This document shows positions 1 to 9,183 of a stretch of 64,000 bases of DNA, one piece after another. The translations under genes were made by a program, and so were the position numbers. The stretch is taken from the NCBI GenBank assembly GCA_025934375.1, contig JAICYD010000001.1:1-64000 (forward strand), given 5' to 3'. This DNA comes from Streptosporangiaceae bacterium (GTDB lineage: Bacteria; Actinomycetota; Actinomycetes; Streptosporangiales; Streptosporangiaceae). A model generated the notes under the pieces. The model was not told where the DNA came from. It made no database searches and saw nothing but the letters and a program-made list of their open reading frames with translations. The number at the start of each line of letters is the position of its first letter. Positions within the stretch are counted from its first letter, which is position 1.

Positions 1-54
1 CCGGCCACGTCACCCGCATCCCACAGGTCATGATCGGTGCGCGAGGTGCCCTGC

Positions 55-471
55 ATGACCACATTATCTCAGCGACTCGAACACGCTGCCGGCAAGACTG
101 CCGAAGAAGCCGGTCGCGAGTTATTCAGAGCGCTCCTAGCCAGCCGCGCGCGAGACCACCAGGACCATAACCCGGCAGCAGCCGGAGAGGGAAGGCCGCC
201 AGGGCCAAGGCCCGCACCGCCCGCCGTCCAGGCCCCCGCCGGCGCCGCGCCGTCCAGGGCCGGGACGGAAGGTGCCCGCCAGCCCGCCGCCCCCGCCCCG
301 CCGCCCCCGGCCTGGCTCCGCCAGGCCCACGGTCAACGTCAACGGCAAGGACAAGCGCGCTGCGCGCTCACCGCCTGGCCAGGCGGGAAACCCCCACAGC
401 CCATTTCCCCCTGGACCCCCTTTCCCCGCCCGGGGGGCGCTCCGCGCCCAGGGCCAAGGTCCAGCCCGTAA
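55..471 (+). CDS. Possible small hypothetical protein, unproven
   Basis: An ATG frame of 138 residues. The first 35 or so residues look protein-like, with a helical, charged pattern (SQRLEHAAGKTAEEAGRELF). From about residue 45 the frame becomes Pro/Ala/Arg low-complexity sequence of the kind any GC-rich DNA gives. No clear ribosome site precedes the ATG; an in-frame GTG lies at 37. No family is recognised. If real, only the N-terminal part is likely to be meaningful. Confidence 0.2.
   Translation: MTTLSQRLEHAAGKTAEEAGRELFRALLASRARDHQDHNPAAAGEGRPPGPRPAPPAVQAPAGAAPSRAGTEGARQPAAPAPPPPAWLRQAHGQRQRQGQARCALTAWPGGKPPQPISPWTPFPRPGGAPRPGPRSSP
331..356 (+). repeat. Short hexamer-type repeat, NGNCAA units
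   Basis: Four consecutive 6-bp units of the form GGTCAA, CGTCAA, CGGCAA, GGACAA. The same unit type recurs at 1622-1673 and 4949-4985. It lies in low-complexity DNA that holds no convincing gene. Confidence 0.45.
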
Positions 472-707
472 GAAAAGGCGCGCTCCGCGCGCTCACCGTC
501 AACAGGCGGGCGACCCTCACCGCGCCCGGCCGCGCGCCGCCCCGCGACGATCCCGCGGTGCGAAACCGGCACCGCGGAATCCCGCCACCCTCACCGGCAA
601 GGGCAGGCCCGCACCGGGCCGGGCACCCGGCACGCCAGCCGGCGCACGAGCAGCGACGCCGGCCAGCCCCGCGCCCGCCGCGACCCCGGCAACCCGCCAC
701 GCAGGCC

Positions 708-1238
708 CTACCGCGTGCCTGCCCCGTCGTGCCGCCTGCTGCCCGCTGCGGTGAGGAGCCCGGGAAGCCTGCGGGCATGCCTCATGGCCGCCCCTCCCCT
801 GAACAGCGCTGACAAGACGATCCCGGACCTGGCCGGCGAGGCAGCCGCCCCGGGCGCAACGGGGGCAGCCGGGACGCGCCCGGCACCGCTGACCGCCTCG
901 TCCACGCTGGCGAGCACCACCCAGTGACTGAACATCTCACTCAGCACGAGCAGGCGCAGCACCACCGGCTGAGGCGCAGCAAGCACCAGGTCACCGCCCG
1001 CCCGCCGGGCCTGCGCACGGGCCTCCGCGAGCCTGCCCAGGGAATAGCAGTCCATGAAGGCCAGCCCCGCCAGGTCAACGACTACCCGTGCCCCGGCGGG
1101 CGCCAGCGCCGTGAGCGCGCCCACGGCATCCCCGGCAGTGCACACATCCAGCTCTCCGCACAGCGCGATGACGACGGACCCCCCGCGCGCACTTCTAACC
1201 ACACGAACCCCGGGCATGGCCCTCACCGTCATCTCCAC
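708..1238 (-). CDS. STAS-domain anti-sigma factor antagonist
   Basis: A 176-residue protein with a STAS domain at about residues 10-115. The core strand reads VVIALCGELDV, followed by VVVDLAGLAFMDCYSLGRL. STAS proteins of the SpoIIAA/RsbV type bind an RsbW-like kinase and are switched off by phosphorylation of the first Ser in the usual D-S-S/T-G motif. Here that site reads D63-C64-Y65-S66, so the normal phospho-Ser is replaced by Cys; the conserved Leu and Gly that follow are kept. The C-terminal 60 residues are Ala/Arg/Pro rich and unconserved. An RsbW-like ATPase lies 2 kb away at 3258-3809, which fits a partner-switching set, but pairing is inferred only. An internal ATG at residue 8 is another possible start. 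Confidence 0.75.
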   Translation of the reverse strand: MEMTVRAMPGVRVVRSARGGSVVIALCGELDVCTAGDAVGALTALAPAGARVVVDLAGLAFMDCYSLGRLAEARAQARRAGGDLVLAAPQPVVLRLLVLSEMFSHWVVLASVDEAVSGAGRVPAAPVAPGAAASPARSGIVLSALFRGGAAMRHARRLPGLLTAAGSRRHDGAGTR

Positions 1239-1969
1239 GCAGCCTGCGGGGTCCCGGCACGCACCAACGCCACTAACTTCTGCGAGTAACCCTACGCCAG
1301 GCAGCCCCCGCCGTCACCCGCCCAGCGCCGCAATATCCCCCACAGCCGGCGATCGCGCCGACCGCGCGGGGAGCGCGCGGCACCAACCCAGCACGGCCGG
1401 CGGGCAACCATAGCCGCCGCTCACGCCCCGCACCCGCCCCGGACACCGGCCAGCCCGCGCGTGCGGACGCGCAGCACCCCGCCGCACGGGGCCAAACCAC
1501 CCCCGGCCTGCGGCCGGGCGGCTGGCTGCGCTCCGCTCCGGTGCCCCTGACCTCACCCCCTCAAAGAGCAAGCGGGTGAGGTCAGGAACACCTCCACTAC
1601 ACTCCACCAGCCAAAAACCAGAATCAAAATCAAAACCAGAAAGTCAAAGTCAAGATCAAAGTCAAGGTCAAATCCGAGCGCGGGCATAGACCCAGCGGAA
1701 GGCGCGGGGTTAAACAGGTGATGGTACTGGCAGCGGCAATAGGCGCGGGCTGAATCATGCGGTGGCGCTGGGGCGGCATGAAGCACGGGTTAAGCCCTCA
1801 GTGGTGGGGGCGCTTGTGAAGTGTCTGGGGCCAGGCCGGCCGGGCGGCGTAGGCGGTTACGGACGTTCGGGTTCGACCATGCACGCGCAGGGGTCACGGG
1901 GGCGTACTGCGGCCTCCGGCGTACAGTGGGTTGTGTCCAGTCGCACGAGGACCCAGGCGAGGTTTACCG
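1239..1969. other. Divergent intergenic region, no gene seen
   Basis: About 730 bp between the divergent STAS and XRE genes. It holds the A-rich hexamer repeat at 1622-1673, and must hold both promoters, though I cannot place them with confidence. No convincing coding frame: the frames present are Arg/Pro-rich or read through the hexamer repeat. Confidence 0.5.
1622..1673 (+). repeat. Degenerate hexamer tandem repeat (RTCAAR)
   Basis: AATCAA, AATCAA, AACCAG, then five clean units GTCAAA, GTCAAG, ATCAAA, GTCAAG, GTCAAA (1643-1672). It is strikingly A-rich for this genome. On the minus strand each unit reads TTTGAC/CTTGAC. It sits about 300 bp upstream of the XRE regulator and about 400 bp upstream of the STAS gene, so it could be a regulatory iteron or a slippage product. 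Confidence 0.7.
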
Positions 1970-3142
1970 ATGGATGTCACCCCGGCCGGCGAGCGGGTCC
2001 GCAGGCTCCGCAAGCTGCGCGGCCTGACCCAGCAGGACCTGGCGCGGCTGGCGCGGCTGTCGCTGCGCACTGTCAAGACGGTGGAGGCGGGCGAGGGGAA
2101 CCCGCGCCTGGAGACGCTGCACGCGATCGCCAGGGCGCTGCACGTCTCGACCAGTGACCTGACGGCTGCTGGCAGGCCCGAGCCGGACCCGGTGCGGCCC
2201 GACCGGTGGGACGGCATCCGCGATGCCCTGTACCAGCGGCCGCCGGGGGGCGAGCCGGGCGAGCCTGCCACGGAGGAGGGGGTGCTCGCCGCGCTCGCGG
2301 CGCTGCTGCCCGCTTTCCGGGGCAGCCGGTACGCGCAGGTCCGTGACGTGCTGCCTGTCTTGATCCGCGACGCGCTGTCGCTGGGGAGCGAGGGGCGGGC
2401 GGCGCGGTCCCGGGTGCTGAACGCGACGGCGTGGGTGCTCACGATGACGCGGCAGTTCGATGACGCGATGACCGCCGGGAGGCTGGCGCTGGACGCGGCG
2501 CCTGACGTGAGCGACAGCATGGCGGCGGTCAGCGTGATGGCGTGGTGCCTGCTGCGGCAGGGCAGGCTGGGCGAGGCCGGGAGCCTGGCCGTGGACTGGG
2601 CCGACCGGGCCGAGCCCCGGTTCTCCCGCGCCAGCGACGCGGAGCTGGCCGCCTACGGCAAGGTGCTGCTGTACGTCAACAACGCGATGATCCGCGACAA
2701 CCGGCCGGGCGAGGCCGACGACGCCTTGTCGCTGGCGCGCGCGGCAGCGGCGAAGATCCGCCGCGACGTCCCCGCGAACGCCTCGACCACCATGACGTTC
2801 GGCCCCGCGCAGGTGCAGATCATCAGCGCGGAGAACGCCGTGCTGGCCGGGCAGCCGGACCGGGTGCTCGCGCTCGCCGAGCGGATCACGGGCGCGGGGC
2901 TGGCGCGGGTGGAGCCGGCCCAGCGGCTGCGGCACCGGCTGGACATCGCCTCCGCCCATGGCATGCGCCGCCAGTACGCGGACGTCGTCGCCGTCATGAC
3001 CGCGCTGCGCGCCGAGGCCCCCGAGTGGCTCGCGCAGCAGCGCTACGCCCGGGACATCATCGAGGGCGTCATCCGCAGGCGGCGCGGCCCGCTGTCCGGG
3101 GAGCTGCGCGACCTGGCCGCCGCCGTCAGGCTTCCGGCCTGA
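1970..3142 (+). CDS. XRE-family regulator with TPR-like C-terminal region
   Basis: 390 residues. An XRE/HTH_3 helix-turn-helix lies at about residues 9-55 (RVRRLRKLRGLTQQDLARLA, then RTVKTVEAG), the DNA-binding fold of Cro/CI-like regulators. Residues 100-380 are all-helical with repeated motifs such as FDDAMTAGRLALDAAP and ADDALSLARAAAAK, typical of TPR sensor regions in actinomycete XRE proteins. The ATG at 1970 is chosen because GAGG lies 7 bases upstream; a TTG at 1931 would add an unlikely 13-residue leader. The gene for an RsbW-like ATPase follows 115 bp downstream on the same strand, a common XRE/ATPase pairing in actinomycetes. The ligand and target genes are unknown. Confidence 0.85.
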   Translation: MDVTPAGERVRRLRKLRGLTQQDLARLARLSLRTVKTVEAGEGNPRLETLHAIARALHVSTSDLTAAGRPEPDPVRPDRWDGIRDALYQRPPGGEPGEPATEEGVLAALAALLPAFRGSRYAQVRDVLPVLIRDALSLGSEGRAARSRVLNATAWVLTMTRQFDDAMTAGRLALDAAPDVSDSMAAVSVMAWCLLRQGRLGEAGSLAVDWADRAEPRFSRASDAELAAYGKVLLYVNNAMIRDNRPGEADDALSLARAAAAKIRRDVPANASTTMTFGPAQVQIISAENAVLAGQPDRVLALAERITGAGLARVEPAQRLRHRLDIASAHGMRRQYADVVAVMTALRAEAPEWLAQQRYARDIIEGVIRRRRGPLSGELRDLAAAVRLPA

Positions 3143-3257
3143 CCTGCCCCGTTGCACCTTCGTCGGCTACGCCGGGTGAATGGCCGTTGCCGCACCGTTT
3201 CACGCGCTCATAAGGTCATCTTCGTCAGAGATCACCTGGTGACCAGGAGTGATGAAG

Positions 3258-3809
3258 ATGCAGGCACACGGAGGCGCCGAGGCCCCCGACGCCCGGCCGC
3301 CCGCCCGTGCCGGCAGGCCCGGGGCTGACACGGGGCCCGCGATCCTTCCCGTCCGCGCCGGCCGCCAGCGCCCCGGGCCGGCCGCCCGCACGACCGGCCT
3401 GATACTCGGGCCCGTCGAGACCGCCCCCCGGTGCGCGCGCGGCGTCCTGGCCGGCGCCCTGGCCCAGTGGGGGCTGCGCCACCTCACCGAGGACGGCGAG
3501 GCCATCACCAGCGAGCTGGTCACCAACGCCGTCGCCGCCAGCCGCAAGGCCGCGCCCCCCGGCACCGGGCCGCGCCCCGTCACGGTCTGGATCACCGCAG
3601 GCAACGGCGAGCTGTGCATCCGCGTCTGGGACCCCGACCCCGCCCCGCCGCCCGCCGGCCCGTCACTACCCGGCGACCTGGCCGAATCGGGCCGGGGACT
3701 GTTCATCGTCACCACGCTCAGCAGCCGGCGGGGCTGGTACCCCGCGCCCAACGGCGGCAAGTACGTCTGGGCGGCGCTCCCGCTCGACCCCGGCCCGCCC
3801 GCCGCCTGA
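3258..3809 (+). CDS. RsbW-like ATP-binding anti-sigma regulatory protein
   Basis: 183 residues with a GHKL-type HATPase domain at about residues 50-175. The N box reads ELVTNAV (Asn90), the G1 box WDPDP (Asp125) and the G2 box ESGRGLFIV (143-151). This family phosphorylates STAS antagonists or acts as an anti-sigma factor. The first 45 residues are a Pro/Ala-rich tail. AGGAG at 3245-3249 lies 8 bases before the ATG at 3258, which is preferred over in-frame GTG 3249 and ATG 3252. It follows the XRE regulator and may act with it or with the STAS protein at 708-1238. Confidence 0.8.
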   Translation: MQAHGGAEAPDARPPARAGRPGADTGPAILPVRAGRQRPGPAARTTGLILGPVETAPRCARGVLAGALAQWGLRHLTEDGEAITSELVTNAVAASRKAAPPGTGPRPVTVWITAGNGELCIRVWDPDPAPPPAGPSLPGDLAESGRGLFIVTTLSSRRGWYPAPNGGKYVWAALPLDPGPPAA

Positions 3810-3994
3810 CACCAGCCCCCGCACGGCCAAGGGCACCAAGGCCATCACCCCGGCTCGCACGGCAGCGCCCAGGCACGCGCGGGAACAAGCGCGGCCCCCG
3901 GTGGCAGCAGCCCCCGCCTGCCACCGGGGAGCCGCACCCACCACGGCCGCCAGCCCATCCCCGGGCCCCGGCCCGAGCACCGGAAGGCAACCCC

Positions 3995-4204
3995 ATGCAG
4001 CAAGACGTCCTGCCCCTGTTCGCCCGCTCTGACCTGGACCGGCTGAGGCTGGCCGCCGACATCCTCCTCCGGCTGGCCGAGGACGGCGCGATACCCGAAA
4101 CCCTGGAGGCAGAGCTCGTCATCTTCCGCGACCGCGTCGAGCACGCGCTCCTCCTGCCCACGGACGCCCCCGCCGCCGCCCCCGCCGCGCACGGGACCGC
4201 GTGA
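3995..4204 (+). CDS. Small hypothetical protein, helical
   Basis: A 69-residue protein with a likely helical, acidic middle (SDLDRLRLAADILLRLAEDG) and an Ala/Pro tail. GGAAGG lies 7 bases before the ATG, a good ribosome site, and codon use looks coding. No family is recognised. It lies 185 bp after the RsbW-like gene, on the same strand as the next two small ORFs, so the three may form one transcript. Confidence 0.55.
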   Translation: MQQDVLPLFARSDLDRLRLAADILLRLAEDGAIPETLEAELVIFRDRVEHALLLPTDAPAAAPAAHGTA

Positions 4205-4385
4205 TGGCCCCCGCCCGCCGCCACGGCGCCCGCCCCCGCGAGCAAGCCCCGCTCTGCGCCCCGGCCAGGCACAGCGCACCGCCGCCGGGGCCATCGCGAC
4301 GCTGGCCCGCATCCAGGCCGCCACCATCCGCCTTGAGGAGAAAGCCAGCGCGGTCCTGGCCGCGCTGCCCGCAGGGCACGCGTGA
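4204..4385 (+). pseudogene. Possible frameshifted small gene
   Basis: The ATG at 4204 abuts the previous gene and opens MAPARRHG, but that frame turns into Arg/Pro sequence. A second frame then gives a well-formed helical peptide (AGAIATLARIQAATIRLEEK, then SAVLAALPAGHA) ending at TGA 4383-4385, which overlaps the GTG start of the next gene by 4 bp as in translational coupling. The second frame has no start codon of its own. A single-base shift in the C-rich run near 4250-4270 would join the two halves. Either the gene is broken or the assembled sequence has an indel. Confidence 0.3.
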
Positions 4386-4723
4386 GCACCGCGCCATCGC
4401 GGCCCGACGACAGCGAGGCACTCGGGGACGCGCTCAACACGACACGCAAGATCCGGTTCGGGCTAGAGGTCATATGGAGCGAGATCGACTGCCTGCCAGA
4501 CGAGACCCCGGCAACCGGCGACGTGCGCAACGCGCTGCGGACCATAAGCGACTGGCTAGAGCAGGCAGAGGAAAACGGGCTACGCGAGGCGCTGCTGACC
4601 AGGAACTACGCCGTCATCAAGCCCGTGAGCCTGGCATCCCCGCCATCCCCCGCATCTCTGGCCGACATCACAGCGGCCATGCTCGTGCTGCAACGGCACG
4701 CAGTGCTGATCACCGACGGCTAA
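4382..4723 (+). CDS. Hypothetical protein
   Basis: A 113-residue protein starting at GTG 4382, overlapping the stop of the preceding small frame in a GTGA tetranucleotide. The sequence is mostly helical, with a charged middle (NALRTISDWLEQAEENGLRE) and a short Ser/Pro stretch before a hydrophobic end (ADITAAMLVLQRH). No family is recognised and no signal peptide or membrane segment is seen. Codon use is less extreme than in neighbouring housekeeping genes, in keeping with an accessory gene. Confidence 0.55.
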   Translation: MSTAPSRPDDSEALGDALNTTRKIRFGLEVIWSEIDCLPDETPATGDVRNALRTISDWLEQAEENGLREALLTRNYAVIKPVSLASPPSPASLADITAAMLVLQRHAVLITDG

Positions 4724-5468
4724 GGACGCCCTCACCCGGCCCGCCAGGCCGCCGGACACCCTGCCGCGCCCCGCGCGGCACCAGCGCCAGCGCAACCCGA
4801 ACGGCAGCCCGCCAAGCCCGGCCCGACGACAACCAGAACCTATTCCAGGTATTTCATTTACACCGAGTGTACTGACGGGGTGCCCGCCCACGGGCGCACA
4901 AAGCAGCGCCCCGCGCCGCCCCGCCCCCGGCCGGCCAGCCTCACCCCCAAGGACAAGGGCAAGGTCAACGTCAACGGCAGGGAAAGCGGAAGAAGGCACC
5001 TATCGCCGGCGGCCGGGGAAGTGCGCCCGCCCGCCGCCGCGCCCCCATTATGGGCGCCTCCCGGCCCCCGTCAAGGGAAACCGCCTTGACCGGGCCCGTC
5101 CGGCAACCCCAGGCAGCAGCAGCCACCCGGGCAGCCGCACCACGGCCCGCCACCACCAGGCGCGCCGCCCCAGGACCGCGCACCAGCACCACGGCCGGCG
5201 CTCATGCGCGCCCGCTACCATCAAGGCAAGCCAGCCACCCGAATCCAGGCCCGGCCACCGCGTAAGCCCAGGCCAGGGCAGAGACGACAGCTGGCGCCAG
5301 TCAGCCAAAAGTCAGGAACCCGCACCCGGCCCACCAGGCAAAAACGGTCATAACATGATAAAACGGATATCGTTCCGGCTGCGCCCGATCGTTCGAATAA
5401 CATCCCGTGACCAGCCGTTGAACCCCGATCAAAGCCGTTCCATCCAGTCAGGCCGAACCGATTGACTT
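4724..5468. other. Intergenic region, no gene seen
   Basis: About 745 bp between the hypothetical gene and the palindrome array. It is Pro/Arg-coding low-complexity DNA on either strand, with two less GC-rich patches (about 4840-4875 and 5335-5470) that could hold promoters, and the hexamer repeat at 4949-4985. No frame shows protein-like composition. Confidence 0.5.
4949..4985 (+). repeat. Short hexamer-type repeat, NGNCAA units
   Basis: Units GGACAA, GGGCAA, GGTCAA, CGTCAA, CGGCAG in a row. A 17-bp stretch (4963-4979) is identical to 331-347. The same 16 bases also occur by chance in the thiolase gene near 8999, where they encode VNVNG, so identity alone is weak evidence for a mobile boundary. 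Confidence 0.5.
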
Positions 5469-5573
5469 ATTGCGCATTCGCTTCGTTCCCCGGCGCGGCA
5501 AATGCGTATTTGGCCACGCTCTCGCGTGGTAATGCGCATTCACCATGTTCCGTTTGCGAGGTAAATGCGCATT
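5469..5573. repeat. Phased array of four AATGCGCATT palindromes
   Basis: Four copies of the 10-bp palindrome AATGCGCATT start at 5469 (one mismatch), 5501 (one mismatch), 5531 (exact) and 5564 (exact). Spacings are 32, 30 and 33 bp, about three helical turns. Sequence between copies is not conserved, so this is neither a simple tandem repeat nor a CRISPR array. It lies downstream of both flanking genes, between 4723 and 5686, not in an obvious promoter. Confidence 0.75.
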
Positions 5574-5613
5574 TGGCTGTTCCTCCCGGCCGTTCCCAAT
5601 GGCCGGTAAACGC

Positions 5614-5653
5614 GGTGAGGCCCCCTGAAGCGCGACGCTTCGGGGGCCTCACC
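5614..5653 (-). terminator. Strong hairpin terminator downstream of the coiled-coil gene
   Basis: Arms GGTGAGGCCCC(C)TGAAGCG and CGCTTCGGGGGCCTCACC pair over 18 bp with one bulged T and a 3-base loop. It sits 33 bp beyond the stop of the coiled-coil gene and could act on both strands. There is no long T run, as is usual in actinomycetes. Confidence 0.7.
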
Positions 5654-5685
5654 GGCATGTACTGCCAGCCGTGATAAGCGAACCG

Positions 5686-7023
5686 CTACTCGGTCCACCA
5701 GTCCTCGTCGCCATCGCCCTTGCCGGGTCCCTTGGCGGCGCCGTTGGCGGCCGGGGCAGGCGCGGGGCGGGCGGCGGGAGCAACCGGGGCGGGCGGGGCC
5801 GCCGGAGCGCTCTCCTGGATCGCGGGCTTGGCCGGCGGGGCGGCGACCTGCGAGTCCATCGTCGGCATGGCCGGCATGGCCATGCCCATCTGGCCACCGA
5901 GCAGCTGGCGGACCTGCGCCAGGTGACCAGAGATGTTGTCCTTCTGGCGAGTGAGCTCCTCGACCTCGCGCTGGGCGGTGAGCCGACGGCGCTCGGCGTC
6001 GTTCTTCGCCTCGCTGAGCAACTGCTCGGACTGCGCCTTGGCCTGGGCGACGATCTGGTCGGCGTTCTTCTTCGCGTTGGACACCAGCTGACGGGCGTGC
6101 TGGTCGGCATCGCGGCGGGTCTGGTCGGCCTGCGCTGACGCCTTCGCGGCCCGCTGCTCGGCGGTGGACGCCCGCTGCTCAGCCTCCGACACCAGCTTCT
6201 GCGTGGCGGCCTGGGCGGCGGCGAGCCGCTCGGCCTCCTGGCGCTCGGCCTCCTCGCGACGGGCGGCCAGCTGGATCTCGAACTCGGCCTCGGCCTGCGC
6301 CCGCTGCGCCTCGGACTCCTCCAGGATCCGCTGCGCCTGCGACCGCATCTCATCGGCCTGCCGCTTGGAGGTGGTGAGGATCTCATCCCGCTCGCGCTTG
6401 GCGTTCGCCTTGAGCTGGGCAACCTCACGCTCGGTGGTGGTACGGAGCTTGGCGATGTCCCGCTCGGTGGCCGCGCGCTTCTCGGCGACCTCGTGATCGG
6501 CGGTGGCCCGCACCTTAGCGACCTCGCGCTCGGTGGTCGAGGTCAGCTCGTCGGCCTCGCGCCGGGCGGAGGTGCGGATCGAGTCCGCCTCCCGCTCGGC
6601 CGCACCGCGCACGTCGTCGGTCTCCCGCTTGGCGTTCGCGCGCAGTTCCGCCGCCTCGTTCTCAGCGGCGGCGCGGAACTCGGCGGCGTCAACCTTCGAA
6701 GCGGCCTTGATCTCGTTGGCCTCGGACCGGGCGGCCTGGACGAGCTCGGTGGCCTGCTCCTCAGCCAGGCGCAGCAGCTGCTCAATCCGGGCGCCAAGGC
6801 CGGAGTAGGTCGGGCGCTCCTGCTCCTGGATCTGCCGGTGCGCGTCGCCCAGTTCGCGGCGGGCGGCCAGCGCGTCTTCCTGATGCCGACGGACTTCGGC
6901 AGCGAGTTGCCGGATGTGCTCATCCACCTGGTGCGGGTCATAGCCGCGCATCACCTTGGCGAAGTCACGTGGTGGGGTCTCTTCGAAGAAACTGGTAAGT
7001 TGCGCGTCAATGTCCGATTGCAT
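5686..7023 (-). CDS. DivIVA-like coiled-coil cytoskeletal protein (FilP/Scy type)
   Basis: 445 residues. The N terminus carries a DivIVA-like motif (FAKVMRGYDPHQVDEHIRQL). Residues 50-385 are one long coiled coil with heptad-like repeats such as EREVAKVRATADHEVAEKRA, rich in Ala, Glu and Arg. The C terminus is a Pro/Ala linker ending in the acidic, aromatic tail GDEDWWTE. Streptomyces proteins of this build (FilP, Scy) form polar cytoskeletal scaffolds that guide tip growth. In Streptomyces, as I recall, FilP/Scy genes lie next to methylmalonyl-CoA epimerase, thiolase and meaB, the same order as here, which supports the call. Whether it equals FilP or a shortened Scy cannot be decided from length alone. 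Confidence 0.8.
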   Translation of the reverse strand: MQSDIDAQLTSFFEETPPRDFAKVMRGYDPHQVDEHIRQLAAEVRRHQEDALAARRELGDAHRQIQEQERPTYSGLGARIEQLLRLAEEQATELVQAARSEANEIKAASKVDAAEFRAAAENEAAELRANAKRETDDVRGAAEREADSIRTSARREADELTSTTEREVAKVRATADHEVAEKRAATERDIAKLRTTTEREVAQLKANAKRERDEILTTSKRQADEMRSQAQRILEESEAQRAQAEAEFEIQLAARREEAERQEAERLAAAQAATQKLVSEAEQRASTAEQRAAKASAQADQTRRDADQHARQLVSNAKKNADQIVAQAKAQSEQLLSEAKNDAERRRLTAQREVEELTRQKDNISGHLAQVRQLLGGQMGMAMPAMPTMDSQVAAPPAKPAIQESAPAAPPAPVAPAARPAPAPAANGAAKGPGKGDGDEDWWTE

Positions 7024-7397
7024 GTGGCCTATATCCTGGCTAGACGGGGGAAACGGCAGGCGGGGTCATCGGCCGGGGTTGTCGCCGGCACTGCCAGCTC
7101 TGCGGCGTCAGAACTCGGAACCTCTAAAGCCCAGTGTTTCCCGAACCCTGTGGCCCCGGGTTGATGGCGCTGCATCGCGGACTCCGGCGAGTTTCTCGCC
7201 CAGTGACAGGCACACTACTCCGCCTCCGCCGTATCCGTGGGGTCTTCGGAGGCTTTTGTCGCTGCCCTAGCAGGCAGTCTACGGGGCGCTGTGGACCTCA
7301 TGCGTCCGGGTGGGCGCCCTTGAAAGATCACGTTTCGTCCACGTCAGCGGGTTACCCAAATCACCGCAAATCATCAGGTCACCCGGGCTGCCCCAGC
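7024..7397 (-). other. Upstream region of the coiled-coil gene, no gene seen
   Basis: About 370 bp between the stop of mce and the start of the coiled-coil gene, both on the minus strand. It must carry the promoter of the coiled-coil gene. No coding frame, tRNA or strong hairpin is seen. Confidence 0.5.
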
Positions 7398-7874
7398 TTA
7401 CGCGCCGTGCGGCTGGACCAGCTCCGTCAAGACGCCGCCGAGGTCGGCCGGATGCAGGAAAGCGATCGACGCCCCCATCGATCCATGCCGCGGCCGCTCG
7501 TCGATCAGCCGGACCGCGCCCGCCCCGCCGATCACCGCCAGCGCCTCCGTGACGTTCGCCACAGCGTAGCCCACGTGGTGGAGCCCCTCGCCCCGCCGGG
7601 CGAGGAACTTCCCGACCGGGGTGTCATCGGCCAGCGGCTCGAGCAACTGCACGTACGAGAGGGAAGGCGCCGCTGGGACGGCAAGCCCACCTGGGGTTTC
7701 CGCGGGGGGTTGCCGGGGGGGCGTCCCCCCGAGGGCAAGCATGGCTTCCTTCACGCCCTGCTCCTCGTTGACCTCCTGGCTCACGACGGCCAGCCCGAAA
7801 ACAGACGCGTACTTCTCGATGGCCGCTTCCAGCGACCGGCAAGCGATCCCCACATGATCGATACGTTGCAGCAT
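7398..7874 (-). CDS. mce: Methylmalonyl-CoA epimerase
   Basis: 158 residues of the vicinal oxygen chelate fold. It interconverts (2R)- and (2S)-methylmalonyl-CoA in propionyl-CoA metabolism. Two beta-alpha-beta-beta-beta modules are visible, with the expected metal ligands His7 (DHVGI), Gln76 (VQLLEP), His100 (LHHVGYAV) and Glu151 (LTELVQ), and the family motif [11 protein letters not shown]. Between ALGG and YVQLLEP, residues 51-72 are a Pro/Ala/Gly-rich insert missing from typical epimerases. Its DNA (7701-7735) is a G-run/C-run palindrome. The gene is divergent from the thiolase gene 47 bp away and near meaB, as in Streptomyces. Confidence 0.93.
   Translation of the reverse strand: MLQRIDHVGIACRSLEAAIEKYASVFGLAVVSQEVNEEQGVKEAMLALGGTPPRQPPAETPGGLAVPAAPSLSYVQLLEPLADDTPVGKFLARRGEGLHHVGYAVANVTEALAVIGGAGAVRLIDERPRHGSMGASIAFLHPADLGGVLTELVQPHGA
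7701..7735. repeat. G-run/C-run palindromic element inside mce
   Basis: CGCGGGGGGTTGCCGGGGGG, then GCGTCCCCCCGAG: two G runs and one C run that can form a GGGGGG/CCCCCC hairpin. It encodes the extra Pro-rich segment of the epimerase. Related elements lie in the thiolase (8544-8590) and the MocR gene (46592-46625). Confidence 0.6.
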
Positions 7875-7921
7875 GCTGGGTATCGTTCCACGTAAGTAGT
7901 ACTAGCAATGAGGGAGGCCCC

Positions 7922-9172
<1,251 letters not shown>

Positions 9173-9183
9173 ACACCCCTCCC

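Noticed and set aside
1..54. End of a preceding gene at the left edge
   Set aside because: All three forward frames are short and give no recognisable protein, so nothing can be claimed.
331..4979. Exact 17-bp direct repeats read as attachment sites of an integrated element
   Set aside because: The same 16 bases occur at about 8999 inside thiolase as VNVNG code, there is no integrase gene, and the flanks are low-complexity. Kept only as a low-interest repeat finding.
5469..5573. CRISPR array
   Set aside because: Repeats are only 10 bp, palindromic and few; no cas genes are in the window. The 32863 array was rejected for the same reasons.
5462..5674. Small frames on both strands over the AATGCGCATT array
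   Set aside because: Repeat spacing (32, 30, 33 bp) is not in multiples of three, no ribosome site is present, and the composition is not protein-like.
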